Below are positions 26,035 through 35,078 of a DNA stretch of 64,000 bases, in pieces. A program made the position numbers and the translations under genes. The stretch lies in contig NZ_JAAKZI010000024.1 of the NCBI RefSeq assembly GCF_011045165.1, positions 1-64,000 on the forward strand, written 5' to 3'. Origin of the DNA: Arthrobacter silviterrae. Lineage in GTDB: Bacteria > Actinomycetota > Actinomycetes > Actinomycetales > Micrococcaceae. The notes under the pieces are model-generated. The model saw nothing but the letters and a program-made list of their open reading frames with translations, had not been told where the DNA came from and did not search any database. Numbering within the stretch: position 1 is the stretch's first letter; each line of letters begins with the position of its first letter.

Positions 26035-26883
26035 TTACTGGCCGGTGCCGGCCAAGAATTCGGCCAGTGACCGCGGCGGCCGGCCGGTCAGCTCCTCCAC
26101 CGACGGGCTCACCCGCTCCAGCTCGCCGGCCGCGACGGCCAAGTACGTCGAAACCCAGGCGTCGTACTGCCACGGCGGGGCGTCCCAGGCCTTCCGGGAT
26201 TCGTAGGCCTCGGCCACGGTTTCGTTGTGGAATGTGACGGCCCGGCCCAGGCCCGCACTGAGAATGTCGGCAACCTCCTCCGTGGTCAGCGCTTCGGGCC
26301 CGGTGAGCTCATACGTCCGGCCCGCGTGCGCGCCAGCATCCTGCAGGACTGCGGCAGCCGAGGCCGCCACGTCCCGGCGCGACACCAGCGCGGCGCGGCC
26401 GCTGCCCGCAGGACCCCGGATGACGCCGTCGTCCCCCACCATCAACGACATGAAATCCTGGTACAGGTTGTCCCGCAGGAACGTCCACGCCATGCCAGAG
26501 GCCCTGAGATGCTCCTCGGTGGCAAAGTGGTCGCGGGCCAGAGTGAAGATGGCATCCGGTGCGGCGGACACTAACGAGGTGTAGACCACGTGCCGCACCC
26601 CGGCCGCCGCTGCCCCGTCAATGAACGATTTGTGCTCGGCCAGCCGCGTGTTGTTTTCCTGGGCCGACACCATGAGCACTGTGTGTATGCCGCGCAGGGC
26701 ATGTTCGACGGCGGACCTGTCACCGAACGCTGCCACGGCCACCTCCGCGTTGGGCAGTTTCGGCGCCTTGGCGGGGTCGCGGACCACCAGGCGCACGGGC
26801 ACGCCGGCATCGGCCAGGGCGCGGGCTGCGTGCCCGCCAACGAATCCGGTTGCGCCCGTGACGGCGATGGTTGGAGGGTTCAT
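26035..26883 (-). CDS. NmrA/QorB-like NAD(P)-binding protein
   Basis: A 282-aa atypical short-chain dehydrogenase of the NmrA/QorB type. The nucleotide-binding motif is GATGFVGG (residues 8-15), with GPEALTTEEVADILSAGLGR in the C-terminal part. Relatives are NAD(P)H:quinone oxidoreductases or redox-sensing regulators. ATG 26883 has TGGAG upstream. The start region (14 bp around the ATG) is identical to that of the next leftward gene upstream (27184), hinting at local duplication. Confidence 0.83.
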   Translation of the reverse strand: MNPPTIAVTGATGFVGGHAARALADAGVPVRLVVRDPAKAPKLPNAEVAVAAFGDRSAVEHALRGIHTVLMVSAQENNTRLAEHKSFIDGAAAAGVRHVVYTSLVSAAPDAIFTLARDHFATEEHLRASGMAWTFLRDNLYQDFMSLMVGDDGVIRGPAGSGRAALVSRRDVAASAAAVLQDAGAHAGRTYELTGPEALTTEEVADILSAGLGRAVTFHNETVAEAYESRKAWDAPPWQYDAWVSTYLAVAAGELERVSPSVEELTGRPPRSLAEFLAGTGQ

Positions 26884-26890
26884 GGCTCCA

Positions 26891-27184
26891 TTAGATGCCC
26901 GTGGGGCCGGGCTTGTCGACATTCGATTCGGCGTTGGCCCCGGCTTCAGTTCCGGCTTCAGTTCCGGCGTCGCTTGGCGGCGGCCTGCGCGGCCTGCGCG
27001 GCCTGCGCGGCCTGCGCAGGCGGCGCCTGGCCCACGGCACCACCAAGAACACCAAGGCCAGCAGGACCAGCAGGACGGCGATCCCGGCTATGAATGCGGT
27101 GTTCGTGGGCACGGTCAGGTCCACGGTGTCATTGCACTCCGTGGTCGCCACGGCGCACGACGCCACGAGGGCGAACGGGTTCAT
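26891..27184 (-). CDS. Small single-span membrane protein
   Basis: A 97-aa protein. A short N-terminal part with two Cys is followed by one membrane helix (about residues 33-55, FIAGIAVLLVLLALVFLVVP), then a run of Arg/Pro repeats (RRPRRPRRP) and an acidic tail. This fits an N-out, positive-inside anchored protein with a basic cytoplasmic segment. Function unknown. It lies 7 bp upstream of the NmrA-like gene in the same direction and probably is co-transcribed. Confidence 0.6.
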   Translation of the reverse strand: MNPFALVASCAVATTECNDTVDLTVPTNTAFIAGIAVLLVLLALVFLVVPWARRRLRRPRRPRRPRRPPPSDAGTEAGTEAGANAESNVDKPGPTGI

Positions 27185-27251
27185 GGCTCCAGTCAACTCC
27201 CGCGGCCATGGAATGAACAACACAGGGAGGCAACGTTGCCCCGAGGGAGAG

Positions 27252-27265
27252 TTGAACATGTTCAA
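27252..27265. promoter_or_regulatory. TetR-type operator, copy 1
   Basis: The perfect palindrome TTGAACATGTTCAA. The second copy starts 34 bp further on. Located between the divergent small membrane protein and TetR genes. Confidence 0.75.
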
Positions 27266-27285
27266 AAAGGGTGCTGTACTAGTAA

Positions 27286-27299
27286 TTGAACACGTTCAA
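27286..27299. promoter_or_regulatory. TetR-type operator, copy 2
   Basis: TTGAACACGTTCAA has the same arms as copy 1 with a changed centre. It lies 15 bp upstream of the TetR start codon and overlaps the region next to its ribosome-binding site, as expected for autorepression. Confidence 0.75.
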
Positions 27300-27314
27300 A
27301 ATTGGAGGCAGCGC

Positions 27315-27968
27315 ATGGACACGACGAAAAGTGCGGCAACGCGGGCGCTGGTGCTGGAGACCGCGCTCGCCATGTTCCGCAGCAGGGGCTACGCGAAGAC
27401 GACCATGCGTGCCATCGCGGCGGAGGCCGGCGTGTCCCTGGGCAGCGCCTACTACTACTTTGAGTCCAAGGACCAGCTGGTGCTTGAGCTCTACAGGGAA
27501 TCCGTCGCTGAGCAGCATGCGGGGGCAACCGCAGCATTGGACGGTGCCACGGGCCTGCCGGACCGGCTCAAGGCAGCCATCCATGCCGGCCTCGACGCCC
27601 TGGGCCCGTACCACCCCTTCGGCGGCGCCTTCATTGCCAGCGCCCTGCCGCCGCAATCCTCGGTCAACCCCTTCGGCGAAGCATCAAGGCAGGCGCGGGC
27701 CGAGGCAACCGCCATCTTCGAAGATGTCGTCCAGGGCACCAAAATACCCCAATTCCTGCGGGCCCAGCTGCCGGAACTGCTCTGGCTCGCGTACATGGGG
27801 ATCGTTCTGTTCTGGGTGTATGACCGCTCCGAAAACCAGCGCCGCACGCGCATCCTGGTCGACGGCGCGGCGCCCCTCATCGGCAGGCTGGTCTCCCTGT
27901 CACGGCTGCCCGTGGTCAAGCCGCTTGTGGAGGAAGCCCTTGCGCTCAAGGCCCGGGTGCAGGCATGA
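27315..27968 (+). CDS. TetR family transcriptional regulator
   Basis: A 217-aa regulator with an N-terminal HTH (about residues 12-58: TMRAIAAEAGVSLGSAYYYFESKDQL) and a C-terminal ligand domain containing TMs-free helices. ATG 27315 follows GGAGG (27304-27308). Two TTGAAC...GTTCAA sites upstream suggest autoregulation. It is coupled by ATGA to a TIGR01777 epimerase gene. Confidence 0.92.
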   Translation: MDTTKSAATRALVLETALAMFRSRGYAKTTMRAIAAEAGVSLGSAYYYFESKDQLVLELYRESVAEQHAGATAALDGATGLPDRLKAAIHAGLDALGPYHPFGGAFIASALPPQSSVNPFGEASRQARAEATAIFEDVVQGTKIPQFLRAQLPELLWLAYMGIVLFWVYDRSENQRRTRILVDGAAPLIGRLVSLSRLPVVKPLVEEALALKARVQA

Positions 27969-28855
27969 CGACGGCAGTGATCGCGGGGGCATCCGGCTTC
28001 ATTGGGACCCATTTTCGGCGCGAATTGAAGGTGGCCGGCTGGCAGGTGCGCACCATCGGCCGCACGGGCCACGCCACCTGGGGCGACACCGCGGCCATCA
28101 CCGAAGTGCTCGAGGGGGCCGACTTGCTCCTAAACCTGGCCGGCAAGTCCGTCTCCTGCCGCTACAACACCCGCAACATGGCGGAGATTGTGCGCTCGCG
28201 CCTGGCAACCACGGAGGAACTGGGCCGCGCCATCGCCGCCTGCCGCACCCCGCCGCGCGACTGGTTCAACGCCAGCACCGGCACCATCTACCGGGATGCG
28301 CGTGACTGCCCCCAAACCGAGCACGACGGCGAACTTGGCTCCGGCTTTTCGGTTGACGTGGCGCGGGGCTGGGAGGCAGCACTGGATGCTGCACCGGCGC
28401 CCGGGACGCGAAAGATTCCGCTGCGGATCACCATTGTGATGGGCCCGGGCGGAGGCGCGATGCGGCCCTTCGTGAACCTGGCCAGGCTGGGCCTGGGCGG
28501 GGTCATGGGGCCGGGCCGGCAAAAATTCAGTTGGATCCATGTCGATGACCTGTTCCGGGCCGTCCTGTTCCTGCACGAGCACCCTGAAATAACTGGCCCC
28601 GTCAACATCGGTTCACCGAACGTGGCCGACAACGCCACCTTGATGGCGGAGGTTCGCCAGGCCGTGGGTGTCCCGTTCGGGCTGCCCACCCCGGCCTGGC
28701 TGCTGAAAATTGGTTCCGTGCTGATCCGCACGGAACCCGAGCTGGTGCTCAAAAGCCGGTGGGTGCAGCCGGCCACATTGCAAGGCGCCGGATTCACGTG
28801 GCGCCATCCGGCCCTCGGTGAAGCACTGACGGACATCATGGCAAAGGGCCGCTGA
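27965..28855 (+). CDS. TIGR01777 family NAD-dependent epimerase-like protein
   Basis: A 296-aa extended SDR. The nucleotide motif is GASGFIGTH (residues 8-16), followed by LLNLAGKSV, FNASTGTIYRDA, ITIVMGPGGGAM and the C-terminal part that is characteristic of TIGR01777 (YfcH-like) proteins. The usual Tyr-x3-Lys is not obvious, as in other members. Function is unsettled for the family. ATGA overlap with TetR shows co-expression. Confidence 0.9.
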   Translation: MTTAVIAGASGFIGTHFRRELKVAGWQVRTIGRTGHATWGDTAAITEVLEGADLLLNLAGKSVSCRYNTRNMAEIVRSRLATTEELGRAIAACRTPPRDWFNASTGTIYRDARDCPQTEHDGELGSGFSVDVARGWEAALDAAPAPGTRKIPLRITIVMGPGGGAMRPFVNLARLGLGGVMGPGRQKFSWIHVDDLFRAVLFLHEHPEITGPVNIGSPNVADNATLMAEVRQAVGVPFGLPTPAWLLKIGSVLIRTEPELVLKSRWVQPATLQGAGFTWRHPALGEALTDIMAKGR

Positions 28856-28856
28856 C

Positions 28857-29363
28857 ATGCCCGGACCGGGGCGGTCTCAATCACGCCAGGTCCGCTTCAG
28901 CATGCGGTATGGGGCCCCTGCCCTGCTCGTGGGTTGGCTGATTTCCTTTGTCCTCTTCTGCCTCGGGATGACGGCGGCCAGCCTGCTCGCCACGGGAGGG
29001 GACACCGGCCTGGGCTGGTACTTCCTGCCGATCTCCCTCATTTACGGGTTCCCGTTCGCCTCCATCCTGGGCCTGCCGCTGGCCATCCTGGCGGCCTGGC
29101 CGCTCCGCCGACTTCGCAGGCAGTGGCTGCATGTGTGCGCCTTTGCGATGGCCGCGGGGCTGGTCTTCTGGCTCGTGGTGGTTGCCGCCGCGGGCGGTTG
29201 GGCCGGCTCAGTGTACGGCGCCGGAATTGGCCTCCTGACCGCCGCCTGCGCCGCCGCCGGCCGTGCCGCGGTGATCCCGCTGGTCGCCCGACGGAACCAG
29301 CCAAATCCTGCCGGACAGCCATCCCCGTCAGCCGGTGGATATTCCGATAAGCTCGGCGCATGA
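28857..29363 (+). CDS. Hypothetical membrane protein
   Basis: A 168-aa protein with four hydrophobic segments (about residues 19-43, 54-80, 90-112 and 118-140) and polar ends. No family recognised. It starts one base after the epimerase stop and overlaps the next gene by ATGA, so it belongs to the same operon. Confidence 0.7.
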   Translation: MPGPGRSQSRQVRFSMRYGAPALLVGWLISFVLFCLGMTAASLLATGGDTGLGWYFLPISLIYGFPFASILGLPLAILAAWPLRRLRRQWLHVCAFAMAAGLVFWLVVVAAAGGWAGSVYGAGIGLLTAACAAAGRAAVIPLVARRNQPNPAGQPSPSAGGYSDKLGA

Positions 29364-31417
29364 GCTCTGCGCCCTCCATCACCGTCACCACGCGCACCAT
29401 CGAATTGGCCGGTCTTGGCCCCGAATCGCCGCTGCCCTCGGTGCAGCCGCTGCTGGAGCCTCCCTACATTGTGGACGGCGGGATTCCTGACGAAATCGTC
29501 GAGGGATCCCGCTGGGGCAAGGCCCGGAACATCTACCCCTACCCGCTTCAGGACGCCTACTCGCGGGCCACCAGCGCAACGGAACTGACCGCCGTCGTTC
29601 TTGAAAACGGGCATGTGAAGGCGACTTTCCTGCCCCAGCTGGGCGGGCGGCTGTGGCAGCTCACGGACAAGGCCACCGGCAAGGAACTGCTCCACACCGG
29701 GGACCGGATCCAGTTTGCCAACCTGGCGCTGCGCAATGCCTGGTTTGCCGGCGGGATCGAGTGGAACATCGGCACGCGCGGCCATTCGCCCACCACCTGC
29801 GCGCCGCTCCACACGGCCATTGTGCGCACGCCGGACGGGCAGGAGGTGCTGCGCATGTGGGAGTTCGACCGCCTGCGCGAGGTGGTGTTCCAGCTTGACG
29901 CGTGGCTGCCGGCGGACTCCCGCGTGCTGTTCACGGCCGTGCGCCTGCGCAACCCCAACGCCGAAACCGTGCCCATGTATTGGTGGAGCAACGCCGCCAT
30001 CCCGCAGACGCCCGGCACGCGGGTGATCGCCCCGGCCACGCGCGCCTACGCAACAGGATACGACGGCGCCATGACGGTGGTGGCGCCCGCCGATTTCCGC
30101 GGCATCGACGCCACCTGGCCTGACCGGAACCCGCAGGCAGCCGACTTTTTCTTTGACCTGGAGCCGGACCAGCCTCGCTGGGAAGTGGCCATGGACGACG
30201 GCGGCGACGGGCTTGCACTGGTGTCCTCGCCGCAGCTGCGGGGACGCAAGCTGTTTGTTTGGGGCGAGGGCGCGGGCGGGCACCGGTGGCAGGAGTGGCT
30301 GACGCCGTCCGAATCCGGTGCCCCGCCGCGGTTGTATGCGGAGATCCAGGCCGGGCTGGCGCAGACCCAGTTTGAGCACGTGCCCATGCCGGCAGGGGCG
30401 TCTTGGCAGTGGGTGGAGGCCTACGGCAACGCCGCCCTGGACCCCGTGCTGGCTTCAGGGGCCTGGGACGACGCCGTTGACCATGCGGGGGAGCGTGTGG
30501 AGGCGCTGGTCCCCGGCGCTGTGCTGGATGCCGCGCTCGCCGACGCCGGCCGCTGGGCGGACCTGCCGCCGTCGGACTTTGTGGTGGCCGGGAGCGGGTG
30601 GGGGGCCCTGGAGCGCGTGCGGCGCGAGGCCTCCGGGGCGGTTTGGATTGACGAGGCCGGCACGCCGTTTGCGCAGGAGACCCTGACGGCGGACCAGGCG
30701 CCGTGGCTGGAACTGCTGCGGGCGGATGCGGACGGTGGGGAGGGGTCCTCGCGCCGTCCCTTTGCCGGGTCCGCCAGCTTTGTGCGCGGGCTGGATTGGG
30801 AGGAACTGCTTGCGGCCCAGCGCAATGAAAGTGCCGAGGCAGTTTTTTATCGCGCCGTCATGGCGCACGCCCGCGCCGATTTCACGAGTGCCGCGGACCG
30901 GCAGGCCGTGGCCGCCCTGTACTCCCGGGCCATGGGCGGGCACATGACCGCGGAGATGGTCAGGGCAGGCAACTATCCGGACGGGATTGTCGGGGCGGGC
31001 GCACCGCTCAGCAATCGAAGCAGGGCGCTGGCATGCCGCGGCGTGGGCCTGGCGATGATTGCGGCGGGGGACATCGACGAGGGGCTGCAGCAGCTTGAGA
31101 CAGCCTGCGCGTTTGATCCCGGCAACCGGGCGTTGGTAGTGGAGGCCATGACGCTTGCGGTGGATAGCGGCCGGCCGGAGCTAGTGCCGGACCTGCTGGA
31201 GCGGGGGCCCCTGGCGCTGTCATCCTTGGGCAGGGTCCGGTTCCTGCTGGCCCGGGCAAAGGCGGACATGGGGGACAGCGCCGCGGCGGCCGCACTCCTG
31301 AAGGAGGGGATCGAGGTGGCCGACCTGCGCGAGGGCGAGAATTCCATCGCCGCGCTGTGGCACAGGGTCTGCCCCGGCGAGGACGTTCCGGCGCAGTACC
31401 AGTTCGGCATGCACTGA
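29360..31417 (+). CDS. DUF5107 domain protein with TPR-like C-terminus
   Basis: A 685-aa protein. The first about 390 residues match the DUF5107 type, a galactose-mutarotase-like beta-sandwich (LPQLGGRLWQLTDKATGKEL, GGIEWNIGTRGHSPTT, YWWSNAAIPQTPGTRV). Residues about 540-685 look like TPR helices. Such proteins occur in carbohydrate loci and probably bind or remodel sugars. No signal peptide is seen. It is coupled to the preceding membrane protein by ATGA. No enzymatic activity is established for the family. Confidence 0.85.
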   Translation: MSSAPSITVTTRTIELAGLGPESPLPSVQPLLEPPYIVDGGIPDEIVEGSRWGKARNIYPYPLQDAYSRATSATELTAVVLENGHVKATFLPQLGGRLWQLTDKATGKELLHTGDRIQFANLALRNAWFAGGIEWNIGTRGHSPTTCAPLHTAIVRTPDGQEVLRMWEFDRLREVVFQLDAWLPADSRVLFTAVRLRNPNAETVPMYWWSNAAIPQTPGTRVIAPATRAYATGYDGAMTVVAPADFRGIDATWPDRNPQAADFFFDLEPDQPRWEVAMDDGGDGLALVSSPQLRGRKLFVWGEGAGGHRWQEWLTPSESGAPPRLYAEIQAGLAQTQFEHVPMPAGASWQWVEAYGNAALDPVLASGAWDDAVDHAGERVEALVPGAVLDAALADAGRWADLPPSDFVVAGSGWGALERVRREASGAVWIDEAGTPFAQETLTADQAPWLELLRADADGGEGSSRRPFAGSASFVRGLDWEELLAAQRNESAEAVFYRAVMAHARADFTSAADRQAVAALYSRAMGGHMTAEMVRAGNYPDGIVGAGAPLSNRSRALACRGVGLAMIAAGDIDEGLQQLETACAFDPGNRALVVEAMTLAVDSGRPELVPDLLERGPLALSSLGRVRFLLARAKADMGDSAAAAALLKEGIEVADLREGENSIAALWHRVCPGEDVPAQYQFGMH

Positions 31418-31516
31418 AAGGGTGGCCGCCCGGCGCCCCAGCCCCCACCCCTCGCCCCTTCACCCCCTTCACGCCCCGTCACCGCTTCGCACCCTTCGCC
31501 GCTTCGCCCCCTTCGC

Positions 31517-31573
31517 CGAACCGGCATTTAACGTGGATGCGGGGCGGAAACATGCCCGTTAAGTGCCCGTTCG
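31517..31573. repeat. 57-bp palindromic repeat, copy 3
   Basis: Starts CGAACCGGCATTTAACGTGG, with the loop region GGGCGGA. It is the most diverged copy (several unpaired positions in the arms). It lies 194 bp before copy 4 in the same orientation. Confidence 0.88.
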
Positions 31574-31710
31574 GGGAAGTCGGTTCGGGCTGCGAGCAGG
31601 GTTCTGATCGGCGGTGCAGCTCCTGCGGCCTGCCCCCCGGCGAACCCGCAGCTGCTGCACCATCGATTTCCGTAGCGGGCACCTTTGCCGCTCGGCACCC
31701 ACCCCTTCGC

Positions 31711-31767
31711 CGAACGGACACTTAACGTGGATGCGGGGCGGAAACATCCACGTTAAGTGCCGGTTCG
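31711..31767. repeat. 57-bp palindromic repeat, copy 4
   Basis: 25-nt arms (start CGAACGGACACTTAACGTGG), loop GGGCGGA. Same length as the other three copies. Confidence 0.9.
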
Positions 31768-31839
31768 CGCAGCGGACGTGATCGCTCGGCACCCGCCCGC
31801 TGACGCAGCGCAGGGCAGGGGGCCCGCAGCACCACGCCT

Positions 31840-31869
31840 TTGACACAACCTTGTGAGCCGTGTCATAGT
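31840..31869 (+). promoter_or_regulatory. Promoter and operator of the asparagine/aspartate operon
   Basis: TTGACA (31840-31845) is followed after an 18-bp spacer by CATAGT (31864-31869), a plausible -35/-10 pair. The near-palindrome CACAACCTTGTG (31844-31855) lies between them and could bind the GntR regulator. The ATG at 31876 is only 6 bp beyond the -10, so the mRNA may be leaderless. Confidence 0.5.
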
Positions 31870-31875
31870 CAGAGC

Positions 31876-32583
31876 ATGAACTTGTCAGACAGCTGGACAG
31901 CCGGACAGCGGCAGATTGTCCGCGTGAGCGCCGCGGAGGCAGTTTTCAAGGCGATCCGTGCGGCAATCGAGTCCGGCGAACTGGCCATCGGCTCCAAGCT
32001 CAGCTCCGAAACAGCGCTCGCAGCCCAATACGGCGTGAGCCGTTCCGTGGTACGCGAGGCCCTGCGCTCCTGCACGGCCCTGGGCCTGACCGCCACGCAA
32101 ACCGGCAAGGGCACCTTCGTCATCGCCAGCGGCCCCTCCAACGACCTGGTCCTGGGCCAGTTTTCCGCACGCAGCCTCATGGAGGCCCGCCCGCACATTG
32201 AGGTGCCCGCCGCAGAACTGGCCGCCCTCCGCCGCACCGAAGCCGAGCTGGAACAGCTCCGCGGCATCGTGGAAACCATGGCCGTGGAGGACGACCCCGA
32301 AATCTGGGTCAGCCTGGACGCCAGCTTCCACGCCGCCATAGCCGCCGCCAGCGGAAACGGCGTCTTCGCCCGAGTGGTCAACGACATCCGCGAGGCCATG
32401 GCCAAGCAGTCCGAAACCATCAACCTCATCACCGGCCGGCAACGCCCATCCGACGCTGAACACCGGCTCATCCTCGACGCCATCGCCGGCGGCAACACCA
32501 AGGAGGCCGGCCGCGCCATGGCCGCCCACCTCGCCAAGGTGGACGACGCCCTGACCACCATCATGGGAGACACGAACGCATGA
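31876..32583 (+). CDS. GntR (FadR-type) regulator of asparagine catabolism
   Basis: A 235-aa regulator with an N-terminal winged helix (about residues 12-75: AIESGELAIGSKLSSETALAAQYGVSRSVVREALR) and an FCD-type helical ligand domain. ATG 31876 is chosen because earlier starts would fall inside the promoter. It is coupled by ATGA to asparaginase and heads an operon with aspartase and a permease; asparagine or aspartate is the probable effector. Confidence 0.88.
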   Translation: MNLSDSWTAGQRQIVRVSAAEAVFKAIRAAIESGELAIGSKLSSETALAAQYGVSRSVVREALRSCTALGLTATQTGKGTFVIASGPSNDLVLGQFSARSLMEARPHIEVPAAELAALRRTEAELEQLRGIVETMAVEDDPEIWVSLDASFHAAIAAASGNGVFARVVNDIREAMAKQSETINLITGRQRPSDAEHRLILDAIAGGNTKEAGRAMAAHLAKVDDALTTIMGDTNA

Positions 32584-33542
32584 CAACACCCACCTTCCCC
32601 AACCACGCCCCGCTGGCAGTGCAGACCCGCGGAAACCTGGTGGAAAGTGTCCACTTCGGCTCGCTGGCCGCCGTCGGGCACGACGGCGTGAGCCTCCTTT
32701 CGCGCGGAGAGCCCGCCGCCCGCGTGTACCCCAGGTCCGCGCTGAAGCCGCTGATGGCCGTCGCGATGCTGCGGGCCGGCCTTGAGCTGCCGGACGACCA
32801 GCTGGCCCTGGCCGCGGCCAGCCACTCGGGCGGCGCGCAGCACCAGGAAACGGCCGCCAAGATCCTCGCCAATGCGGGGCTGTCGCCGGAAAACCTGGGC
32901 AACTCCACGGACCTGCCCTATGGCGTGGCGGAGCGCGAGGAATGGCTGCGGGCCGGCCACGGCCCCTCGCACCTGGCCCAAAACTGCTCAGGCAAGCACG
33001 CCGCCCTGCTGGCCACCTGCGCCAGAAACGGCTGGCCGCTGGAAACATACCTGCACCCGGAACACCCCCTGCCCACCCTCATCCGCGAGGTGGTGGCGGA
33101 GCTGACTGGCGAGGAGCTCACGGACATCAGCACCGACGGCTGCGGCACTGAGGTCTTCGCGCTTTCGCTGACCGGCATGGCCCGCGCCTTCAGCAAGCTG
33201 GTCACCGCGGCTTCCGGCACGCCCGAACGCCGCGTGGCCGATGCCATGCGCGCCCACCCGGACATGGTGGCCGGTCCCGGCCGCGACGTCACCGCGCTCA
33301 TGGCAGCCGTGCCGGGCCTGCTCGCCAAGGACGGCTTCGAGGGCATCCAGCTGATCGCACTTGCCGACGGCGCCGCCGTCGCGCTTAAGATATCCGACGG
33401 CGGCGACAGGGCCCGCATGCCCTCCGCCGTGCCCGCCCTCATTGCCCTCGGCCTGGACCCCGCGCCCCTGGCGCCCTTCAACAACCTGCCCGTGTTCGGC
33501 GGCGGCCACCCTGTGGGCACGCTGCACGGCCTGCCCTACTGA
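32580..33542 (+). CDS. L-asparaginase (asparaginase II family)
   Basis: A 320-aa protein of the PF06089 asparaginase-II family, with characteristic segments RGNLVESVH, YPRSALKPLMAVAM, QNCSGKHAALLATC and TDGCG. It would convert asparagine to aspartate and ammonia in the cytoplasm. ATGA overlap with the GntR gene and the aspartase gene 49 bp downstream give a complete Asn-to-fumarate route. Confidence 0.92.
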   Translation: MTTPTFPNHAPLAVQTRGNLVESVHFGSLAAVGHDGVSLLSRGEPAARVYPRSALKPLMAVAMLRAGLELPDDQLALAAASHSGGAQHQETAAKILANAGLSPENLGNSTDLPYGVAEREEWLRAGHGPSHLAQNCSGKHAALLATCARNGWPLETYLHPEHPLPTLIREVVAELTGEELTDISTDGCGTEVFALSLTGMARAFSKLVTAASGTPERRVADAMRAHPDMVAGPGRDVTALMAAVPGLLAKDGFEGIQLIALADGAAVALKISDGGDRARMPSAVPALIALGLDPAPLAPFNNLPVFGGGHPVGTLHGLPY

Positions 33543-33591
33543 CAGCCAGCCACCAAGCGCCGGCACCGCCACCATTTCACCAAGGAGAACC

Positions 33592-35031
33592 ATGACTGAG
33601 ACCGCAACACCCCTGGACCCCCTCGCAGCAGCGGCGCCGCTGACGCGCGTGGAGCACGACCTGATCGGGGACCGCGACATCCCCGCAGACGTCTACTGGG
33701 GCGTGCACTCGCTGCGCGCGGTGGAAAACTTCCCCATCACCGGCCAGGCACTGTCCACCAATACCAACCTGGTGGTCGGCTTGGCCATGGTGAAGCAGGC
33801 GGCCGCGCAGGCCAACCATGAGCTGGGACTGCTCGACGACGTCCGCGCCGGCGCCATCATCGCCGCCTGCCAGGAGATCATCGCCGGCAAGCTGCATGAC
33901 CAGTTCGTGGTGGACGTCATCCAGGGAGGTGCGGGGACGTCGTCGAACATGAACGCCAATGAGGTCATCGCCAACCGCGCGCTGGAACTGCTGGGCCACA
34001 AGAAGGGCGAGTACCAGTTTCTGCACCCGAACGACCACGTCAACCTCAGCCAGTCCACCAATGACGTGTACCCGACGGCGGTGAACGTGGCGACGATCTT
34101 TGCCGCCAAGTCGCTGGTGACCGCCATGGAGTACCTGGGCAATGCGTTCAGCGCGAAGGCCACGGAATTCAAGCACGTGGTCAAGATGGGCCGCACCCAG
34201 CTCCAGGACGCCGTCCCCATGACCCTGGGCCAGGAATTCAACACCTACGTGGTCACCCTGGGGGAGGACCGGGCGCGCCTGGCCGAATCCACGCTGCTGG
34301 TCCATGAGATCAACCTCGGCGCCACGGCCATCGGCACCGGGCTGAACGCGCCGAAGGGCTACTCGGAACTGGCCTGCCGGCACCTGGTGGAAATCACCGG
34401 GCTGCCGCTGACCACCTCGGTGGACCTGATCGAGGCCACCCAGGACGTTGGCGCGTTCGTGCACCTCTCCGGCGTGCTCAAGCGCGTGGCCGTTAAGCTG
34501 TCCAAGATTTGCAACGACCTGCGGCTGCTCTCCTCCGGCCCCCGCGCCGGCTTCGGCGAGATCACGCTGCCGGCCGTGCAGGCAGGGTCCTCGATCATGC
34601 CAGGCAAGGTCAATCCGGTGATCCCGGAAGTGGTGAACCAGGTGGCCTACGAGGTCATCGGAAACGACATCACCGTCACCCTGGCGGCCGAGGGCGGGCA
34701 GCTCCAGCTCAACGCCTTCGAGCCCATCATTGTGCACAGCCTGACCAAGAGCATGCGCCACCTCCAGGCCGCCTGCTACACGCTGGCCGACAAGTGCATC
34801 AGCGGCATCACCGCCCACGAGGACAAGTTGCGGGCCCAGGTGGAACACTCCATCGGCCTGGTCACGGCGCTCAACCCGCGCCTGGGCTATGCAGCATCAA
34901 CGGCCATCGCGCTGGAGGCCCTGCACACGGGCCGCGGCGTGGCCGAGCTGGTCCTGGAGCACAAGCTCCTCACGGCCGAACAGCTGGACGAGCTTTTGCG
35001 TCCGGAACACCTGGCCAACCTCACCGACTAG
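33592..35031 (+). CDS. aspA: Aspartate ammonia-lyase
   Basis: A 479-aa fumarase/aspartase superfamily enzyme with the signature [11 protein letters not shown] at about residues 331-341 and conserved stretches [19 protein letters not shown] and [11 protein letters not shown]. It deaminates aspartate to fumarate. ATG 33592 follows AAGGAG. Fumarase is excluded by the aspartase-like N-terminus ([21 protein letters not shown]) and by the asparaginase context. Confidence 0.93.
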   Translation: MTETATPLDPLAAAAPLTRVEHDLIGDRDIPADVYWGVHSLRAVENFPITGQALSTNTNLVVGLAMVKQAAAQANHELGLLDDVRAGAIIAACQEIIAGKLHDQFVVDVIQGGAGTSSNMNANEVIANRALELLGHKKGEYQFLHPNDHVNLSQSTNDVYPTAVNVATIFAAKSLVTAMEYLGNAFSAKATEFKHVVKMGRTQLQDAVPMTLGQEFNTYVVTLGEDRARLAESTLLVHEINLGATAIGTGLNAPKGYSELACRHLVEITGLPLTTSVDLIEATQDVGAFVHLSGVLKRVAVKLSKICNDLRLLSSGPRAGFGEITLPAVQAGSSIMPGKVNPVIPEVVNQVAYEVIGNDITVTLAAEGGQLQLNAFEPIIVHSLTKSMRHLQAACYTLADKCISGITAHEDKLRAQVEHSIGLVTALNPRLGYAASTAIALEALHTGRGVAELVLEHKLLTAEQLDELLRPEHLANLTD

Positions 35032-35078
35032 ACAGCAGCCCGCAACGGTGCGGGCCGCACTCACCGATAGGCAAGCGT

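Larger units (their letters stand above)
31418..31875. other. Intergenic region with two palindromic repeats
   Basis: No gene was seen in this 458-bp stretch. It holds a C/T-rich segment with repeated CTTCGCC words (about 31440-31516), copies 3 and 4 of the 57-bp palindrome, and at its end the promoter of the asparagine operon. Confidence 0.7.

Noticed and set aside
29042-30379. 445-codon minus-strand frame opposite the DUF5107 gene
   Set aside because: Antisense to a recognised protein and lacks family features.
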